The notes under the pieces are model-generated. The model was not told where the DNA came from. It saw only the letters and a program-made list of their open reading frames with translations, and did not search any database. Positions 1-6,077 of a stretch of DNA of 9,792 nt are shown in pieces. Each line of letters opens with the position of its first letter. The first letter of the stretch is position 1. Origin of the DNA: an uncultured Eubacteriales bacterium (lineage in GTDB: Bacteria > Bacillota > Clostridia > Oscillospirales > RGIG7773); NCBI GenBank assembly GCA_934541205.1, contig CAKTDK010000058.1, positions 1 to 9,792 on the forward strand. Reading direction: 5' to 3'. The position numbers and the translations under genes were made by a program.

Positions 1-2019
1 ATCTGCCGCTGCGCGAAGCTGCTGCATGGAAGAAAAAACAATTTCTTTATAGTATAAAGCGCATTCCTGAACATTTTCAATGTCTTTTGCTTTAAGTATA
101 TCTGTTTCGAGCTGCTGAATTTTTTTATAAAGACAAGAGGATAAAACCGTTAACTTTTCCAAAAGCTTTTCTTCTGCGTCTGTATTTAAATTTGTATTTA
201 CAGCTTTTAAATTCAGAACAGTTTCAGAAAGGTCTTTTATATAAGCTGTTACTGCAGGAAAAATATCTTTTTTTGCTATATCTACCATAGTAAGGCTTTC
301 GATATTTATTACCTTGCTGTAATTTTCAAGAAGAATTTCATATCTTGAATGCATTTCAGTTTCGGTAAATATTTTGTGTTTTGTAAACAGTTTAATATTT
401 TTATCGGATACAAAATATGGAAGAGCTTCGGGTGTTGATTTTAAGTTTAAAAGTCCTCTTTTTTCAGCTTCTTCAACCCATTTGTCAGAGTAGTTGTTTC
501 CGTTAAAAATAATTCTTTTGTGATTGTTATAGGTGTCTACTATAATTTGATGAACAGCTTTGTCAAAATCATCGGCTTTTTCGAGAATTTCTGCAAATTG
601 GTCAAGTTCTTCTGCGACAATGGTATTTAAAATAATATTGGGCCCTGAAATTGAAAATGTAGAACCAAGCATACGAAATTCAAACTTATTTCCGGTAAAA
701 GCAAAAGGAGAAGTTCTGTTTCTGTCTGTTGTATCTTTAGCAAAACGCGGACGGATATGAACGCCGACTTTCATTTCCTTGTTTTCTTTGGTTGAAAATT
801 CATTGTTATTTGCGATTGCTTCCAGTACTTCCGTTAAATCTTCACCTAAAAACATTGATACAATAGCAGGAGGAGCTTCATTAGCGCCAAGCCTGTGATC
901 GTTTCCTGCATTTGCAACGGAAATTCTTAAAAGGTCCTGATATTCGTCTACAGCTTTTATTACAGCGGAAAGAAATAATAAAAATTGAGTGTTGTCATGA
1001 GGATTTTCAGTTGGATCAAGAAGATTTATTCCCGTATCGGTTGAAATAGACCAGTTGTTATGTTTTCCGCTTCCGTTTACTCCGGCAAAAGGCTTTTCAT
1101 GAAGAAGGCAAACAAGGCCGTGATGATCGGCAATTTTTTTCATATATTCCATTGTTAGCTGATTATGATCGGTAGCTGTATTTGAAGTTGAAAAAATAGG
1201 AGCCAGTTCATGTTGAGCGGGCGCAACTTCGTTATGCTTTGTTTTTGCAAGAATTCCAAGTTTCCATAATTCTTCGTCAAGTTCTTTCATGTAGGCGGCG
1301 ACTCTCGGTCTTATTGTACCGAAATAATGGTCTTCCATTTCCTGACCTTTCGGAGGCTTTGCACCGAAAAGAGTTCTTCCTGTAAAGATAAGGTCTTTTC
1401 TTTTTTCGTAGTCTTTTTTATCAATTAAAAAATATTCCTGTTCGGGGCCTACTGTAGTTATAACATGTTTTACATCACTGTTTCCGAAAAGCTTTAATAT
1501 CCTTACAGCTTGTTTGTCTATGACTTCCATTGATCTTAAAAGAGGTGTTTTTTTGTCAAGAGCTTCTCCGCCGTAAGAATAGAAAACAGTGGGAATACAT
1601 AAAGTATTGTCTTTTATAAAAGCATAAGATGAAGGATCCCATGCGGTGTATCCTCTTGCTTCAAACGTAGCGCGAAGTCCGCCGTTCGGAAAGCTTGACG
1701 CGTCGGGTTCACCTTTGATAAGTTCTTTTCCGGAAAACTCCATAATTACTTTTCCGTCATCAGTCGGAGAAATAAAGCTGTCGTGTTTTTCAGCAGTTAT
1801 ACCTGTCATAGGCTGAAACCAATGGGTAAAATGGGTTACTCCTTTTTCTATTGCCCAGTCTTTCATAGCGTTTGCAACCACATTTGCAACGGAAGGGTCA
1901 AGTTTTCTTTTATCTTTTATAGTTCTCTGAAGTAATTTATAGGTTTCTTTCGGAAGTTTTTCTTTCATTACGGAATCATTAAATACCATGCTTCCAAATA
2001 AATTCGGAATATTATTCAT
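1..2019 (-). CDS. glnN: Type III glutamine synthetase (GSIII), C-terminus cut by window edge
   Basis: Makes glutamine from glutamate, ammonia and ATP in the cytoplasm. The minus-strand frame is open from an ATG at 2019 down to base 1, giving 673 codons with no stop. It begins MNNIPNLFGSMVFND, as GSIII proteins do. Visible motifs include THFTHWFQPMTG near residues 62-73, GPEQEYFLID near 191-200, NGSGKHNNWS near 313-322 and NAGNDHRLGANEAPP near 368-382; these are the GSIII versions of the metal, glutamate and ATP sites. GSIII proteins are usually about 690-730 residues, so only a short tail is missing; the last residues seen (QQLRAAAD) fit that C-terminal region. A G-rich Shine-Dalgarno-like run lies at 2029-2033. 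The gene starts 25 bases after the asnA stop with no terminator or promoter between them, so it is probably transcribed from the asnA promoter. In some clostridia an ANTAR antiterminator gene follows glnN; that position is outside this window. Confidence 0.96.
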   Translation of the reverse strand, partial: MNNIPNLFGSMVFNDSVMKEKLPKETYKLLQRTIKDKRKLDPSVANVVANAMKDWAIEKGVTHFTHWFQPMTGITAEKHDSFISPTDDGKVIMEFSGKELIKGEPDASSFPNGGLRATFEARGYTAWDPSSYAFIKDNTLCIPTVFYSYGGEALDKKTPLLRSMEVIDKQAVRILKLFGNSDVKHVITTVGPEQEYFLIDKKDYEKRKDLIFTGRTLFGAKPPKGQEMEDHYFGTIRPRVAAYMKELDEELWKLGILAKTKHNEVAPAQHELAPIFSTSNTATDHNQLTMEYMKKIADHHGLVCLLHEKPFAGVNGSGKHNNWSISTDTGINLLDPTENPHDNTQFLLFLSAVIKAVDEYQDLLRISVANAGNDHRLGANEAPPAIVSMFLGEDLTEVLEAIANNNEFSTKENKEMKVGVHIRPRFAKDTTDRNRTSPFAFTGNKFEFRMLGSTFSISGPNIILNTIVAEELDQFAEILEKADDFDKAVHQIIVDTYNNHKRIIFNGNNYSDKWVEEAEKRGLLNLKSTPEALPYFVSDKNIKLFTKHKIFTETEMHSRYEILLENYSKVINIESLTMVDIAKKDIFPAVTAYIKDLSETVLNLKAVNTNLNTDAEEKLLEKLTVLSSCLYKKIQQLETDILKAKDIENVQECALYYKEIVFSSMQQLRAAAD

Positions 2020-2044
2020 TTTGAATTTCCCCCAATATAATTTT

Positions 2045-3052
2045 TTATAAAATTTCAATTTCTGCTTCTTTGCATATTTTTAATGTTTCTTTATCCCAAA
2101 TTGATGACTGAACTTCACCGATATGAGCTTTTTGGAGCAAAAGCATACAAAGCCTTGACTGACCAATACCGCCTCCCATTGTAAGAGGAAGGGTTTTGTC
2201 AAAAATCATTTTGTGGAAAGGATATTGTCTTCTGTCGTCGCACCCTGATTTTGTAAGCTGATAATCAAGAGAAACTTCGTCAACGCGTATGCCCATTGAA
2301 GAGACTTCAAAAGCTCTGTCAAGAAGTTCGTTCCAGAAAAGGATATCTCCGTTTAATTTCCAGTCATCGTAATCAGGAGCTCTTCCGTCATGTTTGACAC
2401 CTGATTTTAATGTATCTCCTATTTCCATGATAAAAGCCGTTTTGTATTTTTTTAGATACTCATTTTCTCTTTCTTTGGGAGTTAAATCAGGATACATATC
2501 TTCAAGTTCCTGTGTTGTTACAAAGCTTACGTCTTTTGAAAGATTTAAGGTAATCTGTGAAAAAGTTTTTTTGATTTCTTCAAGAGTATCTACCATTGCG
2601 CAGACAATTAATTTAACAGTTTCTTCAAGATATTCTTTATTCCTTGTTTCTTTTGTAATTATTTTGCACCAGTCCCACTGATCCACATATATTGAATGAA
2701 GATTCGTCATTTCTTCATCACGTCTTATGGCGTTCATATCGGTATATAATCCTTCAAGAGGTTTGAAACCGTATTTATATAGAGCATAGCGTTTCCATTT
2801 TGCAAGAGAATGAACAACCTGAGCTTCTGTTTTTGTTTCCATAATGTCAAATGTTACAGGCCTTTCAGTACCGTTTAAGTTGTCATTTATTCCTGTGTTT
2901 TCTTCTACAAAAAGAGGTGCGGAAACTCTTTTTAAATTTAAGTTTTTGCAAAGCTTTTGGTGGAATGTCTTTTTGACAAGTTCAATAGCTTGCTGTGTTT
3001 CATAAAGACTAAGTTTAGACTTATAGCCTTTTGGAATAAATGTTTTACTCAT
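2045..3052 (-). CDS. asnA: Aspartate-ammonia ligase (ammonia-dependent asparagine synthetase)
   Basis: Converts aspartate, ammonia and ATP to asparagine, AMP and pyrophosphate; cytoplasmic. At 335 residues it is full length for AsnA (about 330). The fold is related to class II aminoacyl-tRNA synthetases. Family signatures are seen along the chain: an early YETQQAIELVKKTF helix, VSAPLFVEENTGINDNLNG near residues 44-62, RPVTFDI, then VHSLAKWKRYAL, GLYTDMNAIRRDEE and HSIYVDQWDW in the middle. The ATP-site end carries GGGIGQSRLCMLLL and HIGEVQSSIW. The ATG at 3052 is preceded by GAAAGGAC (minus strand, 3063-3070) at good spacing. It is the first gene of the asnA-glnN unit. Its leader holds a consensus promoter, a small AAAGAC-loop hairpin and an intrinsic terminator, so expression is probably set by transcription read-through. 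No frameshift or missing key segment is evident. Confidence 0.97.
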   Translation of the reverse strand: MSKTFIPKGYKSKLSLYETQQAIELVKKTFHQKLCKNLNLKRVSAPLFVEENTGINDNLNGTERPVTFDIMETKTEAQVVHSLAKWKRYALYKYGFKPLEGLYTDMNAIRRDEEMTNLHSIYVDQWDWCKIITKETRNKEYLEETVKLIVCAMVDTLEEIKKTFSQITLNLSKDVSFVTTQELEDMYPDLTPKERENEYLKKYKTAFIMEIGDTLKSGVKHDGRAPDYDDWKLNGDILFWNELLDRAFEVSSMGIRVDEVSLDYQLTKSGCDDRRQYPFHKMIFDKTLPLTMGGGIGQSRLCMLLLQKAHIGEVQSSIWDKETLKICKEAEIEIL

Positions 3053-3074
3053 AGTAAATCAAGTCCTTTCTTGT

Positions 3075-3089
3075 CAGGCTTTATGCCTG
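3075..3089 (-). promoter_or_regulatory. Small hairpin just upstream of the asnA ribosome binding site
   Basis: On the minus strand the leader reads CAGGC, ATAAA, GCCTG: a 5-bp perfect stem with a 5-base loop, ending 4 bases before the GAAAGGAC ribosome binding site. It lies downstream of the leader terminator, so only read-through transcripts carry it. Its CAGG and CCTG halves could also pair with the ATCCTG and CAGGAT arms of the upstream terminator hairpin. It may simply protect or expose the ribosome binding site, or it may be part of an alternative fold. The function is inference. Confidence 0.4.
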
Positions 3090-3100
3090 TATTAAATAAT

Positions 3101-3140
3101 AAAAAAAGACGCAACAGGATAAAAATCCTGCAACGTCTTT
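3101..3140 (-). terminator. Intrinsic terminator (attenuator) in the asnA leader
   Basis: In asnA-sense RNA the 5' arm is AAAGACG-UUG-CAGGAU, the loop UUUU, and the 3' arm AUCCUG-UUG-CGUCUUU, followed by a U run (3107-3101) and AUUAUU. The UUG/UUG segment can pair as U-G, U-U mismatch, G-U, making an almost continuous 16-bp stem in this RNA. On the opposite strand the same segment is CAA/CAA and cannot pair, so the structure is best read in the asnA direction. It lies between the asnA promoter and the asnA ATG, close to the predicted transcript start. It is therefore a leader attenuator rather than the end of a gene. Its 5' arm overlaps the AAAGAC-loop hairpin, so the two cannot form together. 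Confidence 0.82.
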
Positions 3141-3144
3141 GTTG
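3131..3144 (-). promoter_or_regulatory. Candidate antiterminator hairpin, loop AAAGAC, asnA leader
   Basis: Minus-strand RNA reads CAAC, AAAGAC, GUUG: a 4-bp stem with a 6-base loop having A at loop position 1 and G at position 4. The predicted transcript start (about 3149) is only about 5 bases upstream. The loop and 3' arm are the same bases that build the base of the terminator stem, so a protein that holds this hairpin would block termination. A1 and G4 in a hexanucleotide loop is the known recognition signature for ANTAR-domain antiterminators. Binding by such a protein is inference. The core is shared with the divergent glutamate synthase leader. Confidence 0.62.
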
Positions 3145-3155
3145 TTTATGGTGAT

Positions 3156-3184
3156 ATTATAAACTGTATTTTTTTGTTTGTCAA
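3156..3184 (-). promoter_or_regulatory. Sigma-A promoter for asnA-glnN
   Basis: On the minus strand the -35 is TTGACA (3184-3179) and the -10 is TATAAT (3161-3156), with a 17-base spacer. Both hexamers and the spacing match consensus exactly. The predicted start is an A at about 3149, about 96 bases upstream of the asnA ATG and immediately before the AAAGAC hairpin. Confidence 0.85.
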
Positions 3185-3309
3185 TACTTTTTTTAAAATA
3201 TTTTGCAACTTTACAAGGTTTGTCCTTCATAAAAAGTAGAAAACACAAAATTTATTTTAAATATATATAATTTTATGCAGTTTTGCTAAAAAAACATTTC
3301 ATATTTCTG
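3185..3309. other. AT-rich spacer between divergent promoters, no gene
   Basis: These 125 bases separate the two -35 hexamers. They are very AT-rich, with short A and T runs (for example TTTAAATATATATAATTTT around 3255-3274) that could act as UP-element-like DNA. No open reading frame with a ribosome binding site, T-box motif, CodY-like palindrome or GlnR-type TGTNA-N7-TNACA operator was seen. A TATAAT at about 3266-3271 has no matching -35. Confidence 0.5.
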
Positions 3310-3338
3310 TTGACATGAAAAGAAGATTGTTGTATAAT
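3310..3338 (+). promoter_or_regulatory. Sigma-A promoter for the glutamate synthase operon
   Basis: TTGACA at 3310-3315, a 17-base spacer, and TATAAT at 3333-3338; both hexamers are perfect consensus. The predicted start is around 3343-3345, only 7-9 bases before the AAAGGC loop and about 100 bases before the first ATG at 3446. With a core promoter this strong, regulation probably acts mainly after initiation, at the leader terminator. Confidence 0.88.
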
Positions 3339-3346
3339 ATAAATGT

Positions 3347-3362
3347 TGAACAAAGGCGTTCA
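3347..3362 (+). promoter_or_regulatory. Candidate antiterminator hairpin, loop AAAGGC, glutamate synthase leader
   Basis: The RNA reads UGAAC, AAAGGC, GUUCA: a 5-bp stem with a hexanucleotide loop carrying A at position 1 and G at position 4. It begins within about 2-4 bases of the predicted transcript start. Compared with the asnA copy, the fourth stem pair has switched from C-G to G-C while pairing is kept. The loop and 3' arm are also the base of the 5' arm of the following terminator, so the two folds exclude each other. Recognition by an ANTAR-type protein is inference from the loop signature and the nitrogen-metabolism context. Confidence 0.65.
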
Positions 3363-3408
3363 CAAAAAAACTGATTGTTGAAATCTGTTTTTTTGTGAAC
3401 GCTTTTTT
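3352..3408 (+). terminator. Intrinsic terminator (attenuator) in the glutamate synthase leader
   Basis: A very long stem: bases 3352-3371 pair with 3387-3406, including GCGTTCAC with GTGAACGC, an A7 run with a T7 run, and a G-U pair near the base. The inner GATT/AATC adds 4 more pairs around a GTTGA loop. A U run (3403-3408) and a second T run at 3410-3415 follow. It sits between promoter and first gene, so it must be read through for the operon to be expressed. The base of the stem has the same design as the asnA attenuator: AAAGRCG on the left, with a compensating C or T on the right. Confidence 0.85.
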
Positions 3409-3445
3409 ACTTTTTAAGATAATAATTTAAAAGGGAGGAATAGCC

Positions 3446-4537
3446 ATGCAAAGAGAGGGAGAAGTAAGAATACCTTCAGGATGCGCTATATCAGGTATTT
3501 TTTCAAAAAGTGGAAAAAGGATAACAGGAGAATCTATTATAAAATCTATTGCTGTTATGCATGACCGTTCAAACGGACTTGGAGGAGGATTTGCCGGATA
3601 CGGTATATATCCTCAGTATAAAGATTATTATGCTTTTCATATTTTTTATGATAACAATGCGGCAAAAAATAAATGTGAAAAGTTTCTTGAAAGACATTTT
3701 CATATTGAAAATTCTTCCGAAATTCCTACAAGAAAACATCCTAATATAACTTCTGAACCTTTAATTTGGAGATATTTTGTTGTTCCTCTTAATTCAAAGC
3801 TTAAAAGCAGTCAGCTTGATGAAAAGGAGTTTACAGCAAGAAGCGTTATAAGAGTAAATACTGAAATTGATGGTGCGTATATTTTTTCAAGCGGAAAAAA
3901 TATGGGGGTATTTAAAGCGGTAGGCTTTCCTGAGGATGTAGGAGAATTTTACAGACTCGAAGATTACAGCGCATATTGCTGGACAGCCCACGGAAGATAT
4001 CCCACAAATACTCCCGGATGGTGGGGAGGGGCTCATCCTTTTGCGCTTTTGGATTATTCGATTGTACATAACGGAGAAATCTCTTCTTATGATGCTAACA
4101 GAAGGTATATAGAAATGTTTGGTTATAAATGTACTTTGCAGACGGATACCGAGGTTATAACTTATATATTTGATTATCTTGTAAGACGTCAGGGTTTAAC
4201 GCTTTCTGAAGCGGCCCAAGTAATTGCCGCTCCTTTTTGGTCAACAATAGAGAGATGTCAGGAAAAGGAAAAAGAAAAGCTTATGTTTTTGAGAAACGCT
4301 TTTTCAAGTCTTCTTATAACAGGACCATTTTCAATACTTTTGGGATTTGAAGGCGGACTTATGGCGTTAAATGACAGATTAAAGCTTCGTTCCATGGTGA
4401 TAGGCGAAAAAGACGATAACGTTTATATTGCCAGTGAGGAAAGCGCTGTAAGAATTATTGAGCCGAATCTTGATAAAATTTATTCTCCTAAGGGCGGAGA
4501 ACCCTTTATAGTTACTTTAGACGGAGGTGCAAAATAA
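3446..4537 (+). CDS. Stand-alone glutamine amidotransferase domain of glutamate synthase
   Basis: A class II (Ntn-type) glutaminase of 363 residues that would release ammonia from glutamine for glutamate synthase. The likely nucleophile is Cys13 in SGCAISGIF. As in GltB, a short propeptide (12 residues here) would be removed so that the cysteine becomes N-terminal. Further signatures are WTAHGRYPTNTPGWWGGAHPF from residue 179, HNGEISSY from 208 and TDTEV from 233; the HGRYPT arginine and HNGE are the glutamine-site motifs of this family. It matches only the first domain of GltB (often called GltB1 when split); the FMN domain is in the next gene. A strong ribosome binding site GGGAGG lies at 3433-3438, 7 bases before the ATG. 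The stop overlaps the next start by one base, implying translational coupling and equal stoichiometry. Confidence 0.93.
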   Translation: MQREGEVRIPSGCAISGIFSKSGKRITGESIIKSIAVMHDRSNGLGGGFAGYGIYPQYKDYYAFHIFYDNNAAKNKCEKFLERHFHIENSSEIPTRKHPNITSEPLIWRYFVVPLNSKLKSSQLDEKEFTARSVIRVNTEIDGAYIFSSGKNMGVFKAVGFPEDVGEFYRLEDYSAYCWTAHGRYPTNTPGWWGGAHPFALLDYSIVHNGEISSYDANRRYIEMFGYKCTLQTDTEVITYIFDYLVRRQGLTLSEAAQVIAAPFWSTIERCQEKEKEKLMFLRNAFSSLLITGPFSILLGFEGGLMALNDRLKLRSMVIGEKDDNVYIASEESAVRIIEPNLDKIYSPKGGEPFIVTLDGGAK

Positions 4538-6042
4538 TGGCTGTTGATTTTTTATATCCTGAATACGAAGTAGTAAGGAATAAAGATAGATGCATTGCGT
4601 GCCGTGTTTGTGAAAGACAATGCGCAAATGAAGTTCACTCTTATGATAGCGAACAAAATATAATGTTAAGCGATGAAAGCAAATGCGTTAACTGTCACAG
4701 ATGTGTTGCTCTTTGTCCTACAAGAGCTTTAAAAATAGTAAAAAGCGACCATACTTTTAAAATAAATGCAAACTGGACAGGAGAAGTCATTTCGGAAGTT
4801 TACAGACAAGCAGGAACAGGAGGAGTACTTCTTTCATCAATGGGAAATCCCAAACCGTATCCTGTATATTGGGATAAAGTGCTTATTAATGCTTCCCAGG
4901 TTACAAATCCTTCTATAGACCCTTTGAGAGAACCTATGGAAACCAAGGTTTTTCTCGGTCAGAAGCCTTCGGAGATTAAAAGGGATAAAAATGGGGATAT
5001 TATAACAAAGATGACACCTCAGCTTGAACTTAATGTTCCGATAATGTTTTCTGCAATGAGCTATGGATCAATTTCTTATAATGCCCATGAAAGTCTTGCA
5101 AGAGCCGCTTCTGAGCTTGGTATCCTTTATAATACTGGTGAAGGAGGTCTTCATGAAGATTTTTATCAGTATGGAGAAAATACTATTGTTCAGGTAGCAT
5201 CGGGAAGGTTTGGAGTTTATAAAGATTATTTAAACAGCGGCGCGGCGGTTGAGGTAAAAATCGGTCAGGGAGCAAAACCTGGTATCGGAGGACATCTTCC
5301 GGGAGCAAAAATTGTTGGAGATATTTCAAAAACACGCATGATACCTGAAGGTTCCGACGCCATTTCTCCTGCACCTCACCATGATATTTATTCTATTGAA
5401 GATTTAAGACAGCTTGTATTTTCTTTAAAGGAAGCTACAGATTATAAAAAACCGGTTATTGTAAAAATTGCTGCTGTTCATAATATTGCGGCTATTGCAA
5501 GCGGTATTGCAAGAAGCGGAGCTGATATAATAGCTATTGACGGATACAGAGGCGGTACGGGGGCCGCTCCTACAAGAATAAGAGATAGTGTGGGAATTCC
5601 CATCGAGCTTGCTCTTGCAAGCGTTGATACAAGACTTCGTGAGGAGGGCATAAGAGGCAATGTTTCAATCGTGGTAGGAGGAAGTATACGAAACAGCTCG
5701 GATATTGTAAAAGCGATTGCTCTTGGAGCTGATGCGGTTTATATAGGAACTGCCGCGCTTTTAGCTTTGGGATGTCATTTGTGTAGAAGTTGTCAGACAG
5801 GAAAATGTAACTGGGGAATCGCTACTCAAAAACCGGAACTTGTAAAAAGACTTAATCCGGATATTGGTTATAAAAGACTTGTTAATCTTGTTACCGCTTG
5901 GAAACATGAAATTGAAGAAATGATGGGCGGTATGGGAATAAATTCAATTGAAAGTCTTAAAGGAAACAGGCTGATGCTTCGCGGAATCGGACTTAATGAA
6001 AAGGAACTTGAAATTTTGGGAATTAAGCATGCTGGAGAATAG
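4537..6042 (+). CDS. gltB: Glutamate synthase FMN domain protein with N-terminal 2[4Fe-4S] ferredoxin domain
   Basis: The catalytic core of glutamate synthase: adds ammonia to 2-oxoglutarate and reduces the iminoglutarate with FMN electrons. The 501-residue protein starts with a ferredoxin domain whose cysteines are 19/22/25/29 and 50/53/56/60, two classical CxxCxxCxxxC clusters. The TIM-barrel synthase domain follows from about residue 85, with FSAMSYGSIS, NTGEGGLHEDF, KIGQGAKPGIGGHLPG, SPAPHHDIYSIEDL, IDGYRGGTGAAPT and VGGSIRNSSDIVKAIALGAD. At the C-terminal side Cys413, Cys419 and Cys424 (C-x5-C-x4-C, then NWGIATQ) fit the [3Fe-4S] cluster of GltB; Cys416 is an extra cysteine. This is the split, archaeal-like form found in many anaerobes. 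A GGAGGT ribosome binding site lies inside the end of the upstream gene. Electrons probably come from the ferredoxin-like and FAD proteins encoded downstream; the true donor (NAD(P)H or ferredoxin) is not decided by sequence. Confidence 0.95.
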   Translation: MAVDFLYPEYEVVRNKDRCIACRVCERQCANEVHSYDSEQNIMLSDESKCVNCHRCVALCPTRALKIVKSDHTFKINANWTGEVISEVYRQAGTGGVLLSSMGNPKPYPVYWDKVLINASQVTNPSIDPLREPMETKVFLGQKPSEIKRDKNGDIITKMTPQLELNVPIMFSAMSYGSISYNAHESLARAASELGILYNTGEGGLHEDFYQYGENTIVQVASGRFGVYKDYLNSGAAVEVKIGQGAKPGIGGHLPGAKIVGDISKTRMIPEGSDAISPAPHHDIYSIEDLRQLVFSLKEATDYKKPVIVKIAAVHNIAAIASGIARSGADIIAIDGYRGGTGAAPTRIRDSVGIPIELALASVDTRLREEGIRGNVSIVVGGSIRNSSDIVKAIALGADAVYIGTAALLALGCHLCRSCQTGKCNWGIATQKPELVKRLNPDIGYKRLVNLVTAWKHEIEEMMGGMGINSIESLKGNRLMLRGIGLNEKELEILGIKHAGE

Positions 6043-6077
6043 AATCCGATAAAAAATAAAGAGAGAGGTAATTAATT

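Noticed and set aside
560..760. 66-codon plus-strand open frame inside glnN
   Set aside because: Antisense to a strongly conserved GSIII coding region, with no ribosome binding site or recognisable protein; a shadow frame.
2394..2681. 95-codon plus-strand open frame inside asnA
   Set aside because: Entirely antisense to asnA, with low-complexity Ser/Phe/Val composition typical of shadow frames.
2957..3154. 65-codon plus-strand open frame crossing the asnA start and leader
   Set aside because: Runs through the asnA start, ribosome binding site and terminator on the other strand; explained by those elements and no recognisable protein.
3053..3155. T-box or amino-acid riboswitch in the asnA leader
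   Set aside because: The leader from the predicted start is only about 96 bases and lacks the T-box AGGGTGGNACCGCG motif or a specifier stem; the small hairpin and terminator account for it.
3212..3224. AAGG-TTTGT-CCTT inverted repeat in the spacer
   Set aside because: Only 4-bp arms in AT-rich DNA, expected by chance, and not linked to a promoter element.
3346..3364. GlnR/TnrA operator at the glutamate synthase start site
   Set aside because: TGTTGAACAAAGGCGTTCACA resembles a palindrome but fails TGTNA-N7-TNACA at the fifth base and in spacing; the asnA copy fits even less.
3482..3484. Start of the glutaminase gene placed directly before the nucleophile cysteine
   Set aside because: No start codon immediately precedes Cys13, and the strong GGGAGG site supports the ATG at 3446; a cleaved propeptide is normal for GltB-type glutaminases.
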